Source: an uncultured Oscillospiraceae bacterium
Lineage (GTDB): Bacteria; Bacillota; Clostridia; Oscillospirales; Oscillospiraceae
DNA length: 21,789 bases
Assembly (NCBI GenBank): GCA_958426425.1
Contig: CATZYY010000025.1
Coordinates: 1 to 21,789 of the forward strand
Reading direction: 5' to 3'
Numbering within the stretch: the first letter of the stretch is position 1; every line of letters starts with the position of its first letter. The notes beneath the pieces are model-generated. The model saw only the letters and a list, made by a program, of their open reading frames with translations. It had not been told where the DNA came from and made no database searches. This document shows, piece after piece, positions 6,741 through 14,229 of the stretch. The translations under genes and the position numbers were made by a program.

Positions 6741-6909
6741 GGCTTTGACCGGGAAGGGGACCTTTTGAAGCAGAAAATTCCACTAGCCTGGCGGGGAAGG
6801 GGGCCTTTGTGGGGCGGAGTATCTCTCCCGGCTTGGCGGGGAAGGGCCTCTTTGGGCGGGAACGTTCACCGGACAGGGAAAGAAGGCGCCTTTGAAAAGA
6901 GCGGAGTCA
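6741..6909. repeat. Degenerate tandem repeat, ~43 bp x 4
   Basis: Four imperfect units begin near 6741, 6786, 6830 and 6871. Each has a GGC(T)TGGC-like start, a GGGAAGG core (6751, 6794, 6839; GGGAAAGAAGG at 6876) and a CCTTTG-like box about 10 nt later. It fills the space between the rhodanese stop and the terminator. The rest of the 325-nt gap between 6582 and 6906 is the terminator, LexA boxes and promoter listed separately; I see no gene in it. Confidence 0.65.
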
Positions 6910-7341
6910 GTCGGTGACCACGGCTCCGTTCCAGGCGAGGATGCCGCCGGCAAGATCGGTGACATTTTCGTAGCCCAGTTCCGAAAGGACCTGGGCCGCC
7001 TGGGCGCTGCGGCTGCCGGTGCGGCAGTAGACCACCACCGGCGCCTGCTTGTCCGGCAGGAGAACGGACAGGTCCCCATCCAGCAGGGTATCCACCGGCA
7101 GGCACACAGCCCCGTACAGATGGCCCTGGTCAAATTCCTCCTGGGTCCGCACGTCCAGCAGCACGGTTTCCTCCGCCGCCACCAGAGCCTCCGCCTCCTG
7201 GGCCGGGACGGTGTTCCAGGGCTCCCGGTGTTTGACCGGGGCGGCGCTTTTGCTTTCGGCGGAGCGGGTCCGGCTCCCGGCAAATTTCAAAACGGCCACG
7301 CCGAAGCAGATCACGGCGGCCAACAGCAGCAGTTGTTCCAT
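6907..7341 (-). CDS. Membrane-anchored rhodanese-like domain protein
   Basis: This 144-residue protein has an N-terminal hydrophobic segment (about 3-20) serving as membrane anchor or signal, then a short linker. A single rhodanese domain follows, with LLDVRTQEEFDQGHL (61-75) and the active-site loop YCRTGSRS (C106). Rhodaneses carry sulfur as a cysteine persulfide; the substrate here cannot be read. The ATG has an AGGAGGT ribosome-binding site that lies in the 3' arm of a perfect inverted repeat (7349-7392). Read-through RNA from the upstream M56 gene would therefore hide it. The gene appears to be alone, ending before the tandem repeats and terminator. Confidence 0.9.
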   Translation of the reverse strand: MEQLLLLAAVICFGVAVLKFAGSRTRSAESKSAAPVKHREPWNTVPAQEAEALVAAEETVLLDVRTQEEFDQGHLYGAVCLPVDTLLDGDLSVLLPDKQAPVVVYCRTGSRSAQAAQVLSELGYENVTDLAGGILAWNGAVVTD

Positions 7342-7348
7342 GAAAAGA

Positions 7349-7392
7349 CCTCCTGTTTCGGGTATATGGGACAGTATACCCGAAACAGGAGG
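7349..7392 (-). promoter_or_regulatory. Perfect 18-bp inverted repeat covering the rhodanese ribosome-binding site
   Basis: Arms 7349-7366 and 7375-7392 are exact reverse complements around an 8-nt loop. On the minus strand the 3' arm ends in AGGAGG, the ribosome-binding site of the rhodanese gene, 7 nt before its ATG. A -10-like TATACT (7373-7378, minus strand) straddles the 5' arm and the loop, but its -35 partner is poor. The element could sequester the ribosome-binding site, terminate upstream transcription, or be a protein operator. Confidence 0.75.
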
Positions 7393-7476
7393 AAAAGAAA
7401 AGAAATTTTTCCAAAAAGCGGGGAACGGTCAGTCTCCCTGGAGGGGGGCCCTTCCGGAGGGCTGCCTGCGGAGAGG

Positions 7477-10400
7477 TCAGACCATGGCCTGCTCCGCCGC
7501 CGCCCGACACTGAGCCTGAAGCCGGGCGTCCAGATCGTCGTCGCTGAACACCGCGTCATAGGCGTCGGGAGGGAACTTGGCCTGCAGATCCGGGGCGTAG
7601 TGGGCGCCGCCCAGGGGCTCCCAGTACTCCTGCACCGCCCAGCCGCCATCGGAGGGGACGAAGGTGATGGCGGCGGGGAACTGCCCGTCGGTTCCCAGCT
7701 TCCAGCCCTCATCGGTGCGGTCATAGGCGCTGAAATAGATCTCCAGGTACACGGTGCACGCGCCGTCCTCCCAGGTCCGGTCCAGCACCTCGTGGGCCTC
7801 CGCGGCCAATTCAAATACGTGGTCGGTGGCGTTGGCCCGGTGGTCCAGGATGGCGGCGTGGATGTCCGCCTCCGTGGGCTCGCCGTTCACCAGCGACAGC
7901 AGCCGTTCATAGGCCGCCCGGCCCGCCTCCGTCAGGGCACTGGAGCTCTGCTCCAGATTTTTGAGCCCCGTCTCCAGCAGGTCCCGCTCCGACGCGTCCG
8001 ACGAGGTTGAGGCGTAGGCCACCATGGCTGCAAGGGCCGTCTCATGGGCCGCCTCGTCGGCGCCGGCGGAGAGGTTGTTGAGGAAGGCGCTCTCGTTGAT
8101 CTGGAACATGTTGAGCAGGTCCTTGCCGGGCATGGTCTCCCAGGTCAGAAGGCCGCTCGCCATCAGCGTGGAGCACAGGTCCGCCCGGTACATCGGGCTG
8201 TCCTCGCTGTAATCTCCGGCCAAACGGCTCTCCAGCCGCACCCGGCTGCCGTCCTCTTGGACCTCATAGACCAGATAGGGGCTGGACCCTGTGTTGAAAC
8301 CGCCCACCCAGCCGTCCTCCTGGATGTACATGCCGCCGGCCAGAACTACATTCATGGGGTCTGCGGCGTGGAAGTTACAGCCCACGCTGTAGACCTCGAT
8401 GTGGCCGGTGGGGAAGTCCGTATAGGTGCCCGTCAGGCGCAGGTAGCTTAGGCGCCAGTCGTCATAGGGCTGGGCGTAGACGCTGCCCTCCAGCGCACCG
8501 GAGGTGGCTGCCGCATAGTCTGATTGAACCTGGGCCTTGGCGTCGGAGAGCACCTGCTCCGGCACGTCAGCGCTGAGAACGCTCTCCGCCGCGTGGTCCA
8601 CCGTGTCCTCCAGCTGATCGTAGACCAGCAGGCTCCCGCCGTCAAAGTAGATGCCGCGGACAAAGTCGCACTGGGCGCCCTCGCCCCAGGCGGGCATGGA
8701 CATGAAGCCCCGGACGGTGAGGCAGCGGCGGCTGGTGTCCATCAGGCTGTAATCCCACCAGATGAGCTGGGGCCAGTTGTCCTCCAGAAGCGCCGTGATG
8801 TCCGCCTCATAGAGCTGACCCTCCCGCCGGAAGAACAGCAGGTTGCCGTCGGTCAGCAGTTCGTTTTCCCCGTCGCCGTTCAGATCCACCACCGCCGCCT
8901 CCGTGCCGGCAGCCCGGGCCAGGAGAACGGGGGTGTCCGCGTCTTCGAAGTAGTAATAGTCGTGGACGGTGGAGCGCTGATAGACCGTGTCCGGGGCGGA
9001 GTAGGAGACCACCAGGCCGTCATGGCCGAACAGGTCGGAGAAAAAGCCCAGGGTGACGCTGTCCACGCCGTTGGGGAAGCGGCCATCCTCCGGGAAGGTG
9101 AAGAAGTTCCCCACGTCCCAGGTGATCATCTGTCCATTCCCAACGGCCGAGTCATAGACCAGAGCCAGATACATATTGCCGTCCGTGGAGCGGTAGGGAC
9201 AGACGTGGACCTGCTCGCCGTCCTCGGCGTCAAACACCATGCCGCCGCCCCGCTCCGCGCAGTCGTCAGCGCGGCGGGTCACCTGGGCGGGGGCGGGGGC
9301 ATAGGACGCCAGATCCGTCAGGGAGATGGTCAGGGCCGGGTCCCCCGCCGGGTACACCGTGGCAATGGCGGGCTTTTCCGCGGGCTGGTTGGACACGAAC
9401 CAGTAGCTCCCGTCGCTCTGCCGCTCCAGGGTCACGCAGCTCCAGGCGCCGGTCTGGGTGTAATAAAGGCGGAAAGTATTGCCGGCCCGTTCTCCGGCTG
9501 CCACATAGATGTTGTGCAGGTAGTTGGTATCCCCGTGGGTATGGTAGTAGGCGTCATACTCCGGCAGATACTGGAACTGCTCCAGGCCGATTTTTTCCGT
9601 CTCGTCCAGGGTCAGTCCGGTGTTTTCCAGCAAGATCTGATCCAGATCCGCTGCCGGCAGCTTGTCGGTGGGGCAGATCTGGGCGCCGTTCTCGTCGAAG
9701 GAGCCCACCTGCCGCAGCTCTTCCTCGCTGATGCTGCCGGGCAGGCCGGTGCCGCAGTAGAACAGGGCGTAGAGGTCGATGTCCTTCGGCCGGACATAGT
9801 TGCTGGTCAGGAACTGGTTGTGGAGGTTGACGCCGACCACATAGTTGACGGTGCCGCTGTTGAAGAACACCTCATTAAAATACGCCAGCTCGTCTCCGGT
9901 TAGGGGCACGGCGTCCTCCAGGGGCTCCGGGGTCCCGGGGTCCGCCGCTGTATCGCCGCCCTTGCCGCCGGTGAAGGTGACGGCGCAGACCGCCGCCGCC
10001 AAGGCAATCACTGCCAGCAGGGCTGCCGCCCGGGTCCGCCGATTCTCGGCAATGCGGGTAATCCGGTCCCTGAGCCGCCGCTTGCCGGCGGTCATGGTGG
10101 TGGCGGAGAGCAGGGGGTCGCCGGAGCCTCGGCTCACCGGGATCAGGGCCAAGAGGGTTCTGCCATAGGGCACCCGCTCTCCGGGGCCCAGGGCCGCCAA
10201 AGCCGCCTCGTCGCAGGCAAGCTCCCCGTCAGCGCGGGACACGGCGGCTGCCGCCCATACCAGGGGGTTGAACCACCACACCGCAAGGCACACGCCCCGC
10301 AGCAGTGCCCACAGGTGGTCCAGGTGCCGGGCGTGGGCGCTCTCGTGGGCGATCACATGACGCAGCCGCTCCGGCGTGGCCGCCGCGGCGGGGGTCAGGT

Positions 10401-10992
10401 AGATGGCGGGCCGGAACAGGCCGAACAGGCAGGGGGAGGGCAGACCGGACTCCACCAGATAGACCGGATACTTGCAGCCTTCCAAGCTGTAAGGTTTTCT
10501 CACTTTACGGAGCTTGTGCCAAAAGCGCAGGTTGCTCACCAGCAGCCACAGCCCCATGAGGACCATGCCGGTGTACCACAGGGCGGTCAGCAGAGCGGTC
10601 AGGTCCACCTGCTGCCGGTATTCCACCTGGTGTACCACCTGGTTTTCATCGGTGAAGGTATGGGTGTTGTCCGGGGAGGACTGCCCCACCGCCGCCGGAA
10701 GGTGGGGCGCCGGAACGTTGTCCAGAGGGTCCCCGCCCTCTGGTCCGGTCACGGTCTCCTGAACCGGGGAGAGGTAGAGGGAGCGGTCAGTTTCCATCTG
10801 CCGCACCACCGGCTCCGCCGCTGTCAGCAGGGAGAAGTCCGCCGCCGGCAAATTGACCGGCACCAGCAGCCGCACCAGCACCAGCAGCCACAGCGCGTAC
10901 TGGGCCCGGCGGGAGATCCGGTTCCGGAACACCTGCCGCAAAATCAGCAGCGCCAAAATCAGCGCTGAGGAGGTCAGAAGGATCTCCTTCAT
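7477..10992 (-). CDS. Very large M56 (BlaR1/MecR1-like) membrane metallopeptidase with long ectodomain
   Basis: The protein has 1171 residues. The N-terminal third is an M56 peptidase: membrane segments near 3-22, 33-50 and 130-155, zinc motif HESAH (216-220), then WWFNPLVWAAAA and the third-ligand region ELACDEA. A last membrane helix (about 318-338) is followed by roughly 830 residues predicted outside the cell. I recognise no penicillin-binding sensor there. One DLNGDGENE calcium-loop-like motif lies near 700, in an FG-GAP/VCBS-like context. M56 proteins cleave a partner BlaI-type repressor after sensing a signal. The repressor gene overlaps this start by 4 nt (ATGA). The usual family length is about 350-600 residues, so the ectodomain is exceptional. 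The ligand is unknown. Confidence 0.88.
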   Translation of the reverse strand: MKEILLTSSALILALLILRQVFRNRISRRAQYALWLLVLVRLLVPVNLPAADFSLLTAAEPVVRQMETDRSLYLSPVQETVTGPEGGDPLDNVPAPHLPAAVGQSSPDNTHTFTDENQVVHQVEYRQQVDLTALLTALWYTGMVLMGLWLLVSNLRFWHKLRKVRKPYSLEGCKYPVYLVESGLPSPCLFGLFRPAIYLTPAAAATPERLRHVIAHESAHARHLDHLWALLRGVCLAVWWFNPLVWAAAAVSRADGELACDEAALAALGPGERVPYGRTLLALIPVSRGSGDPLLSATTMTAGKRRLRDRITRIAENRRTRAAALLAVIALAAAVCAVTFTGGKGGDTAADPGTPEPLEDAVPLTGDELAYFNEVFFNSGTVNYVVGVNLHNQFLTSNYVRPKDIDLYALFYCGTGLPGSISEEELRQVGSFDENGAQICPTDKLPAADLDQILLENTGLTLDETEKIGLEQFQYLPEYDAYYHTHGDTNYLHNIYVAAGERAGNTFRLYYTQTGAWSCVTLERQSDGSYWFVSNQPAEKPAIATVYPAGDPALTISLTDLASYAPAPAQVTRRADDCAERGGGMVFDAEDGEQVHVCPYRSTDGNMYLALVYDSAVGNGQMITWDVGNFFTFPEDGRFPNGVDSVTLGFFSDLFGHDGLVVSYSAPDTVYQRSTVHDYYYFEDADTPVLLARAAGTEAAVVDLNGDGENELLTDGNLLFFRREGQLYEADITALLEDNWPQLIWWDYSLMDTSRRCLTVRGFMSMPAWGEGAQCDFVRGIYFDGGSLLVYDQLEDTVDHAAESVLSADVPEQVLSDAKAQVQSDYAAATSGALEGSVYAQPYDDWRLSYLRLTGTYTDFPTGHIEVYSVGCNFHAADPMNVVLAGGMYIQEDGWVGGFNTGSSPYLVYEVQEDGSRVRLESRLAGDYSEDSPMYRADLCSTLMASGLLTWETMPGKDLLNMFQINESAFLNNLSAGADEAAHETALAAMVAYASTSSDASERDLLETGLKNLEQSSSALTEAGRAAYERLLSLVNGEPTEADIHAAILDHRANATDHVFELAAEAHEVLDRTWEDGACTVYLEIYFSAYDRTDEGWKLGTDGQFPAAITFVPSDGGWAVQEYWEPLGGAHYAPDLQAKFPPDAYDAVFSDDDLDARLQAQCRAAAEQAMV

Positions 10993-11363
10993 GTGCCGTC
11001 ACCTCCCGCCTGCTCCAAAATGGCGGCGAGCTCTGCGATGTCCGCCGCCGTCAGAGCCTTGGATTCCACCAGATTGGACACCATCAGCCCCAGAGAGCCG
11101 CCGTAGACCCGGGAGAGAAAACTCTCCGTCTCCGCCCGGGCGGCCTCGGAGCGTTCCACGGCGGGGAAGTACCGCCGGGCCCGGCCCGCTTCGTACCGGA
11201 CGGCCCCCTTGGCCTCCAGCCGGTCCAGCATGGTGATGACGGTGTTCTTGCTCCAGCCGGTCTCCGCCTTTACCGCCGCCGTCAGCTCCGCAATGGTCCG
11301 GGGCGCGGCGGCCCACAGATGGTTCATCAGCTTCCACTCGCTGTCGGACAGGTTTACACGCAT
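10989..11363 (-). CDS. BlaI/MecI/CopY family transcriptional repressor
   Basis: This 124-residue winged-helix repressor starts MRVNLSDSEWKLMNHLW, the family signature. The recognition-helix region is GWSKNTVITMLDRLEAKGAV. The C-terminal dimerisation helices contain the region where M56 peptidases cleave family members. A strong AGGAGGTGA ribosome-binding site precedes the ATG. The stop overlaps the M56 start in ATGA, so repressor and peptidase are one coupled operon. Two TACA/TGT-type dyads flank and overlap the promoter, which points to autorepression. No beta-lactamase or copper gene is adjacent, so the regulated target is unknown. Confidence 0.94.
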   Translation of the reverse strand: MRVNLSDSEWKLMNHLWAAAPRTIAELTAAVKAETGWSKNTVITMLDRLEAKGAVRYEAGRARRYFPAVERSEAARAETESFLSRVYGGSLGLMVSNLVESKALTAADIAELAAILEQAGGDGT

Positions 11364-11381
11364 GGGCTCACCTCCTGCTTG

Positions 11382-11397
11382 GTATACAGATGTCTAC
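11382..11397. promoter_or_regulatory. BlaI-type operator 1
   Basis: GTATACAGATGTCTAC is a near-perfect dyad with the ACA-N2-TGT core typical of BlaI/MecI operators. It lies between the predicted transcription start and the repressor ATG. Confidence 0.7.
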
Positions 11398-11408
11398 CTT
11401 CTGGTTTC

Positions 11409-11437
11409 ACCGTACCAGAGAGGTAGACATTTGTCAA
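11409..11437 (-). promoter_or_regulatory. Promoter of the BlaI-M56 operon
   Basis: On the minus strand a perfect -35 TTGACA (11432-11437) lies 17 nt upstream of a -10 TACGGT (11409-11414) that carries an extended TG-N motif. The -35 is inside an operator-like dyad. Confidence 0.75.
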
Positions 11438-11438
11438 C
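11423..11438. promoter_or_regulatory. BlaI-type operator 2, overlapping the -35
   Basis: GTAGACATTTGTCAAC is a dyad with a GACA-N2-TGTC core. It covers the -35 hexamer of the operon promoter and is 41 nt from operator 1, about four helical turns. Confidence 0.7.
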
Positions 11439-11563
11439 CTCAAAATGGTTACAAACCGGAGACGAAACGGGGGGAGTTCTCCCGTTTCACAAAGACGCAG
11501 CAGTGACCGGGCGTTTTCCTGGGAAAGCCGCCGGAGAACAGGGGTGCGGCCGGTACCCGCAGG

Positions 11564-11609
11564 CAAAAAATCCGGCGGCGGGTCCTCAAAAAGGGGACCC
11601 GCCGCCGGA
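11564..11609 (-). terminator. Rho-independent terminator after the MBL hydrolase gene
   Basis: A 15-bp perfect GC stem (11571-11585 with 11595-11609) and a 9-nt loop are followed on the minus strand by six T. It lies 23 nt after the MBL-hydrolase stop. Confidence 0.92.
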
Positions 11610-11631
11610 AAGTCATACAAGTATTTATACT

Positions 11632-12510
11632 TTACATCGCTTGCCACAGCAGCCGGTTGTCATCAAACACCACCGCCGCGCCGCCGTTGTCCAGCAGATA
11701 CGCAAGGTAGGAGCGCAGGGTGCTGCCCACCAGCACGTACTGACCAAAGTCCATGGTCAGCTGGTAGTGGGCAAAGAGGCCATGCAAAATCTCCTCGAAC
11801 ATCTTCGGCTCCCGGCACAGTTCCCGGACCACCTCCAAAATCTCCAGCACCTTGGCCCGGTTCTTCTCCGCCAGGGGGCGGATGTCCTCCGTCGGCTCGG
11901 CGTGGGCGGGGATGAACAGCCGGCCCTCCAGAGCGCACACCTTGTCCAGGGTGGTGAGGTACCCGGCCACGTCGTAGAGGAACTGGACGTGGTACTTCTC
12001 GATCACCGTCTCGCTGGTTAGGCAGTCCGCCAGAAACCACACGCCGTCCGCCGTGCCGAAGCCGCACATGTCGAAGAAGTGGCCCGGCAGGGGCAGCAGG
12101 GTCAGGCCATCCGGCAGGTTGTCCTCCGTCAATTCCCCGCACCGGCTGGGCTGGGCGAGAAGAAATTTATTGCGCAGGGGCTTGGGGGGATATCCGCCGT
12201 AGAGGAAGGCGGGCTCCAGAATGGGGTGGGACGTGATGGCGGCGTCGATGCCGGGGGCGAAGGCCGGGGCGCCCAGCCGCTGCTGCAGCAGGGCGTTGCC
12301 ACCGTTGTGGTCGGCGTTGGCGTGGGTGTTGAGGATACAGGAGAGGGTCCAGCCCTGGGCTTCCAGGGTCTTTTGCACCTTCCGCCCCGCGTCCTTGTCG
12401 CCGCCGCTGTCGATCAGCACCGCCGCCCTTCCGTCCGGCACCCAAAGGCCCATCTTGGCGGGGCATTGGATGTAATAGGTGTGCTCCGCCGCCTGGATCA
12501 GTTCATACAT
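11632..12510 (-). CDS. MBL-fold metallo-hydrolase
   Basis: This is a 292-residue metallo-beta-lactamase-fold protein. The metal motif reads THANADH (H63, D67, H68), so the second histidine of the usual HxHxDH is Asn. Later ligands are GH in LPLPGHFFD, Asp in FLADCL and His in FIPAHAEP. The substrate cannot be read; family members hydrolyse thioesters, lactones and similar bonds. The start at ATG 12510 follows a GGGGAGG ribosome-binding site. The frame is open 29 residues further upstream, but those would overlap the promoter. It has its own promoter (12537-12565) and terminator (11564-11609), so it is monocistronic. It is divergent from spoIIIA. Confidence 0.9.
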   Translation of the reverse strand: MYELIQAAEHTYYIQCPAKMGLWVPDGRAAVLIDSGGDKDAGRKVQKTLEAQGWTLSCILNTHANADHNGGNALLQQRLGAPAFAPGIDAAITSHPILEPAFLYGGYPPKPLRNKFLLAQPSRCGELTEDNLPDGLTLLPLPGHFFDMCGFGTADGVWFLADCLTSETVIEKYHVQFLYDVAGYLTTLDKVCALEGRLFIPAHAEPTEDIRPLAEKNRAKVLEILEVVRELCREPKMFEEILHGLFAHYQLTMDFGQYVLVGSTLRSYLAYLLDNGGAAVVFDDNRLLWQAM

Positions 12511-12536
12511 AAGCGCTGCCTCCCCTCGTTTTTCCC

Positions 12537-12565
12537 AGCGTAGCACAGCGGCGGGGAAATTACAA
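12537..12565 (-). promoter_or_regulatory. Promoter of the MBL hydrolase gene
   Basis: On the minus strand -35 TTGTAA (12560-12565) and -10 TACGCT (12537-12542) are 17 nt apart, with an extended TG-N before the -10. The predicted start near 12530 leaves a leader of about 20 nt with the GGGGAGG ribosome-binding site. Confidence 0.6.
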
Positions 12566-12581
12566 CGGCCAAAATTCCCAG

Positions 12582-12610
12582 GCATAAGCGGGGACAACCT
12601 CTCATACAGT
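12582..12610 (+). promoter_or_regulatory. Sigma-E-like promoter of the spoIIIA operon
   Basis: A -35-like GCATAAG (12582-12588) and a -10 CATACAGT (12603-12610) are separated by 14 nt. This is the pattern of sigma-E promoters. In Bacillus the spoIIIA operon is transcribed by sigma-E in the mother cell, so site and gene agree. Confidence 0.75.
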
Positions 12611-12633
12611 GGACTAGGAAAGGGGGGTCACCC

Positions 12634-13545
12634 TTGGAAAAGGACAAGAGCATCCTGCGCTACGGCGAGGCGGCGCAGTTCCTGCCCTCCCGGCTGCGGC
12701 AGGCGGCCATGGCACTGCCCCAGCGGCAGCAGGCGGAGGCGGAGGAGTTCCGGCTCCGGGCGGGGCGGCCGCTGTCGGTGCTGCTGCCGGCGGGAGAGCT
12801 GCCGCTGGAGCCGGTGGTGGAACCGGAGGACCTGGAGACCCTGTGCGACCTTGCAACGGAGTTCTCCCGCTACGCGGCGGCGGAGACCATCCGGGAGGGA
12901 TACCTGCCGGTGCGGGGCGGGTTCCGGGTGGGCCTGTGCGGCACGGCGGTGATGAAGGGCGGCGTCAACACCAACCTGCGGGAGCTGTCCTCGGCGGTCA
13001 TCCGCATCGCAAGGGAGAAAAAGGGCGTGGCCGAGGGCGTGGCCCCGCAGCTGTTCCGGGACGGAATATTCCAGAGCACCCTGCTGCTCTCGCCCCCCGG
13101 CGGCGGCAAGACCACGCTGCTGCGGGACCTGGTGCGGTGCCTTTCCGCCGGGGCGGCCGGCGTGCCGCCTCAGCGGGTGTCCCTCATCGACGAGCGGGGG
13201 GAGGTGGCCGTGTGCTGGAGGGGGAAACCCCAGATGGACCTGGGCCCCCGGACCGACGTGCTGGACGCCTGTCCCAAGGCGGCGGGCATTCCCATGGTAC
13301 TGCGGGCCATGAATCCCCAGGTCATCGCCCTGGACGAGATCACCGTGGCCGCCGACCTGGAGGCCGCCGCCATGGCCGCCGGGTGCGGCGTGGGGCTGCT
13401 GGCCACCATCCACGCCGGGAGCCTTCAGGAGCTGGAGGAAAAGCCCCTGTACGCCCGGCTGCTGGAGGGGCGGGTGTTCCGTCTCGCGGTGTGGATCCGC
13501 CGGGAGGGACCGCAGCGGCGCTATCAGGTGGAGGCGCTGCCATGA
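12634..13545 (+). CDS. spoIIIAA: SpoIIIAA, stage III sporulation secretion ATPase
   Basis: This is the cytoplasmic (mother-cell) ATPase of the SpoIIIA-SpoIIQ channel complex, related to type II/IV secretion ATPases. The 303-residue protein has a P-loop at SPPGGGKTT (153-161), a later LIDERGE segment and a Walker B-like ALDEIT. The start is TTG at 12634, preceded by AAGGGGGG with suitable spacing; the DNA upstream is promoter, not coding. It heads the complete spoIIIAA-AH operon, and its stop overlaps spoIIIAB in ATGA. The length matches the family. Confidence 0.96.
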   Translation: MEKDKSILRYGEAAQFLPSRLRQAAMALPQRQQAEAEEFRLRAGRPLSVLLPAGELPLEPVVEPEDLETLCDLATEFSRYAAAETIREGYLPVRGGFRVGLCGTAVMKGGVNTNLRELSSAVIRIAREKKGVAEGVAPQLFRDGIFQSTLLLSPPGGGKTTLLRDLVRCLSAGAAGVPPQRVSLIDERGEVAVCWRGKPQMDLGPRTDVLDACPKAAGIPMVLRAMNPQVIALDEITVAADLEAAAMAAGCGVGLLATIHAGSLQELEEKPLYARLLEGRVFRLAVWIRREGPQRRYQVEALP

Positions 13546-14018
13546 CCCGGCTGCTTGGGAGCGTTCTGGTGGCCGGGGCGGCCCTGTGGGGCTGGCAGCG
13601 GCAGCGGGCGGAGCGCCGCCGCCGGATGGACACGCTGTGGGCCATCTCCACGGGCCTATCCCGCATGGCGGAGGCCATCCGCCTGGAGCGGACCCCCATG
13701 CCCCGGCTGCTGAAGCGGCTGGAGGGGGACTTTTTCCGCCTGCTGGGGGAGGCCCTGGGGGCAGGGGAGACGGCGGAGACCGCCTGGCGGCGGGCGGCGG
13801 ACAGGGTGCCGCTGTCCCCGGCGGACCGGGCGGCCCTGGCGGAGGCCGCCGGGGGCCTTTCGGGAGACGAGGAGCAGATCTGCCGGGCCCTGGGTGCGGC
13901 GGCGCAGCGGCTGCGGTGGAGCCTGGAGGTGGAGCGGGCCGCCTCTCCCGAGCGGGAGAAGCGGACGGCGGCGCTGTGGCTTTCCGGCGGGGCGCTGCTG
14001 GTGATTTTACTGATGTGA
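13542..14018 (+). CDS. spoIIIAB: SpoIIIAB
   Basis: This 158-residue membrane component of the SpoIIIA complex is related to the GspF/type II secretion platform protein. It has an N-terminal hydrophobic segment (RLLGSVLVAGAALWGW), a central helical domain with the ISTGLSRMAEAIRLERTPMPRLL stretch, and a C-terminal membrane segment (ALWLSGGALLVILLM) reaching the last residue. The start overlaps the spoIIIAA stop by 4 nt. Identity rests on these features and on operon position. The length is close to the usual 170 residues. Confidence 0.93.
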   Translation: MTRLLGSVLVAGAALWGWQRQRAERRRRMDTLWAISTGLSRMAEAIRLERTPMPRLLKRLEGDFFRLLGEALGAGETAETAWRRAADRVPLSPADRAALAEAAGGLSGDEEQICRALGAAAQRLRWSLEVERAASPEREKRTAALWLSGGALLVILLM

Positions 14019-14032
14019 GGGCGAAAGACGAA

Positions 14033-14227
14033 ATGGATGTGGATTTGATTTTCAAAATCGCCGCCATCGGCATTCTGGTGGCGGTGCTGAATCAGCTGCT
14101 GATCCGCTCCGGACGGGAGGAGCAGGGGCTGATGGTGGTGCTGGCGGGACTGGTGGTGGTGCTGATGATGATGGTCCGGGAGATCAGCGACCTGTTCGAC
14201 CTCATCAAGGCCCTGTTTGACTTTTAG
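14033..14227 (+). CDS. spoIIIAC: SpoIIIAC
   Basis: This 64-residue, two-segment membrane protein (MDVDLIFKIAAIGILVAVLNQLL, then GLMVVLAGLVVVLMMM) ends in a helix, EISDLFDLIKALFDF. Length and sequence pattern are those of SpoIIIAC, a small conserved membrane subunit of the SpoIIIA channel. The ATG at 14033 lies 14 nt after spoIIIAB. The frame is open upstream, but that is the shifted frame of spoIIIAB. spoIIIAD follows after 2 nt. Confidence 0.95.
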   Translation: MDVDLIFKIAAIGILVAVLNQLLIRSGREEQGLMVVLAGLVVVLMMMVREISDLFDLIKALFDF

Positions 14228-14229
14228 CC

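Noticed and set aside
7361..7380. CsoR/CstR-type operator in the inverted repeat upstream of the rhodanese gene
   Set aside because: The half-sites are in the order GGGTATA...TATACCC, opposite to the usual TATACCC...GGGTATA, so I do not assign a regulator.
8524..9903. 459-residue plus-strand open frame opposite the M56 gene
   Set aside because: No ribosome-binding site and no family features; it is the complement of a GC-rich coding sequence.
12628..14073. 481-residue Pro/Gly-rich minus-strand frame opposite spoIIIAA-AB
   Set aside because: Low-complexity composition expected from the complement of GC-biased codons; the plus strand carries the recognisable proteins.
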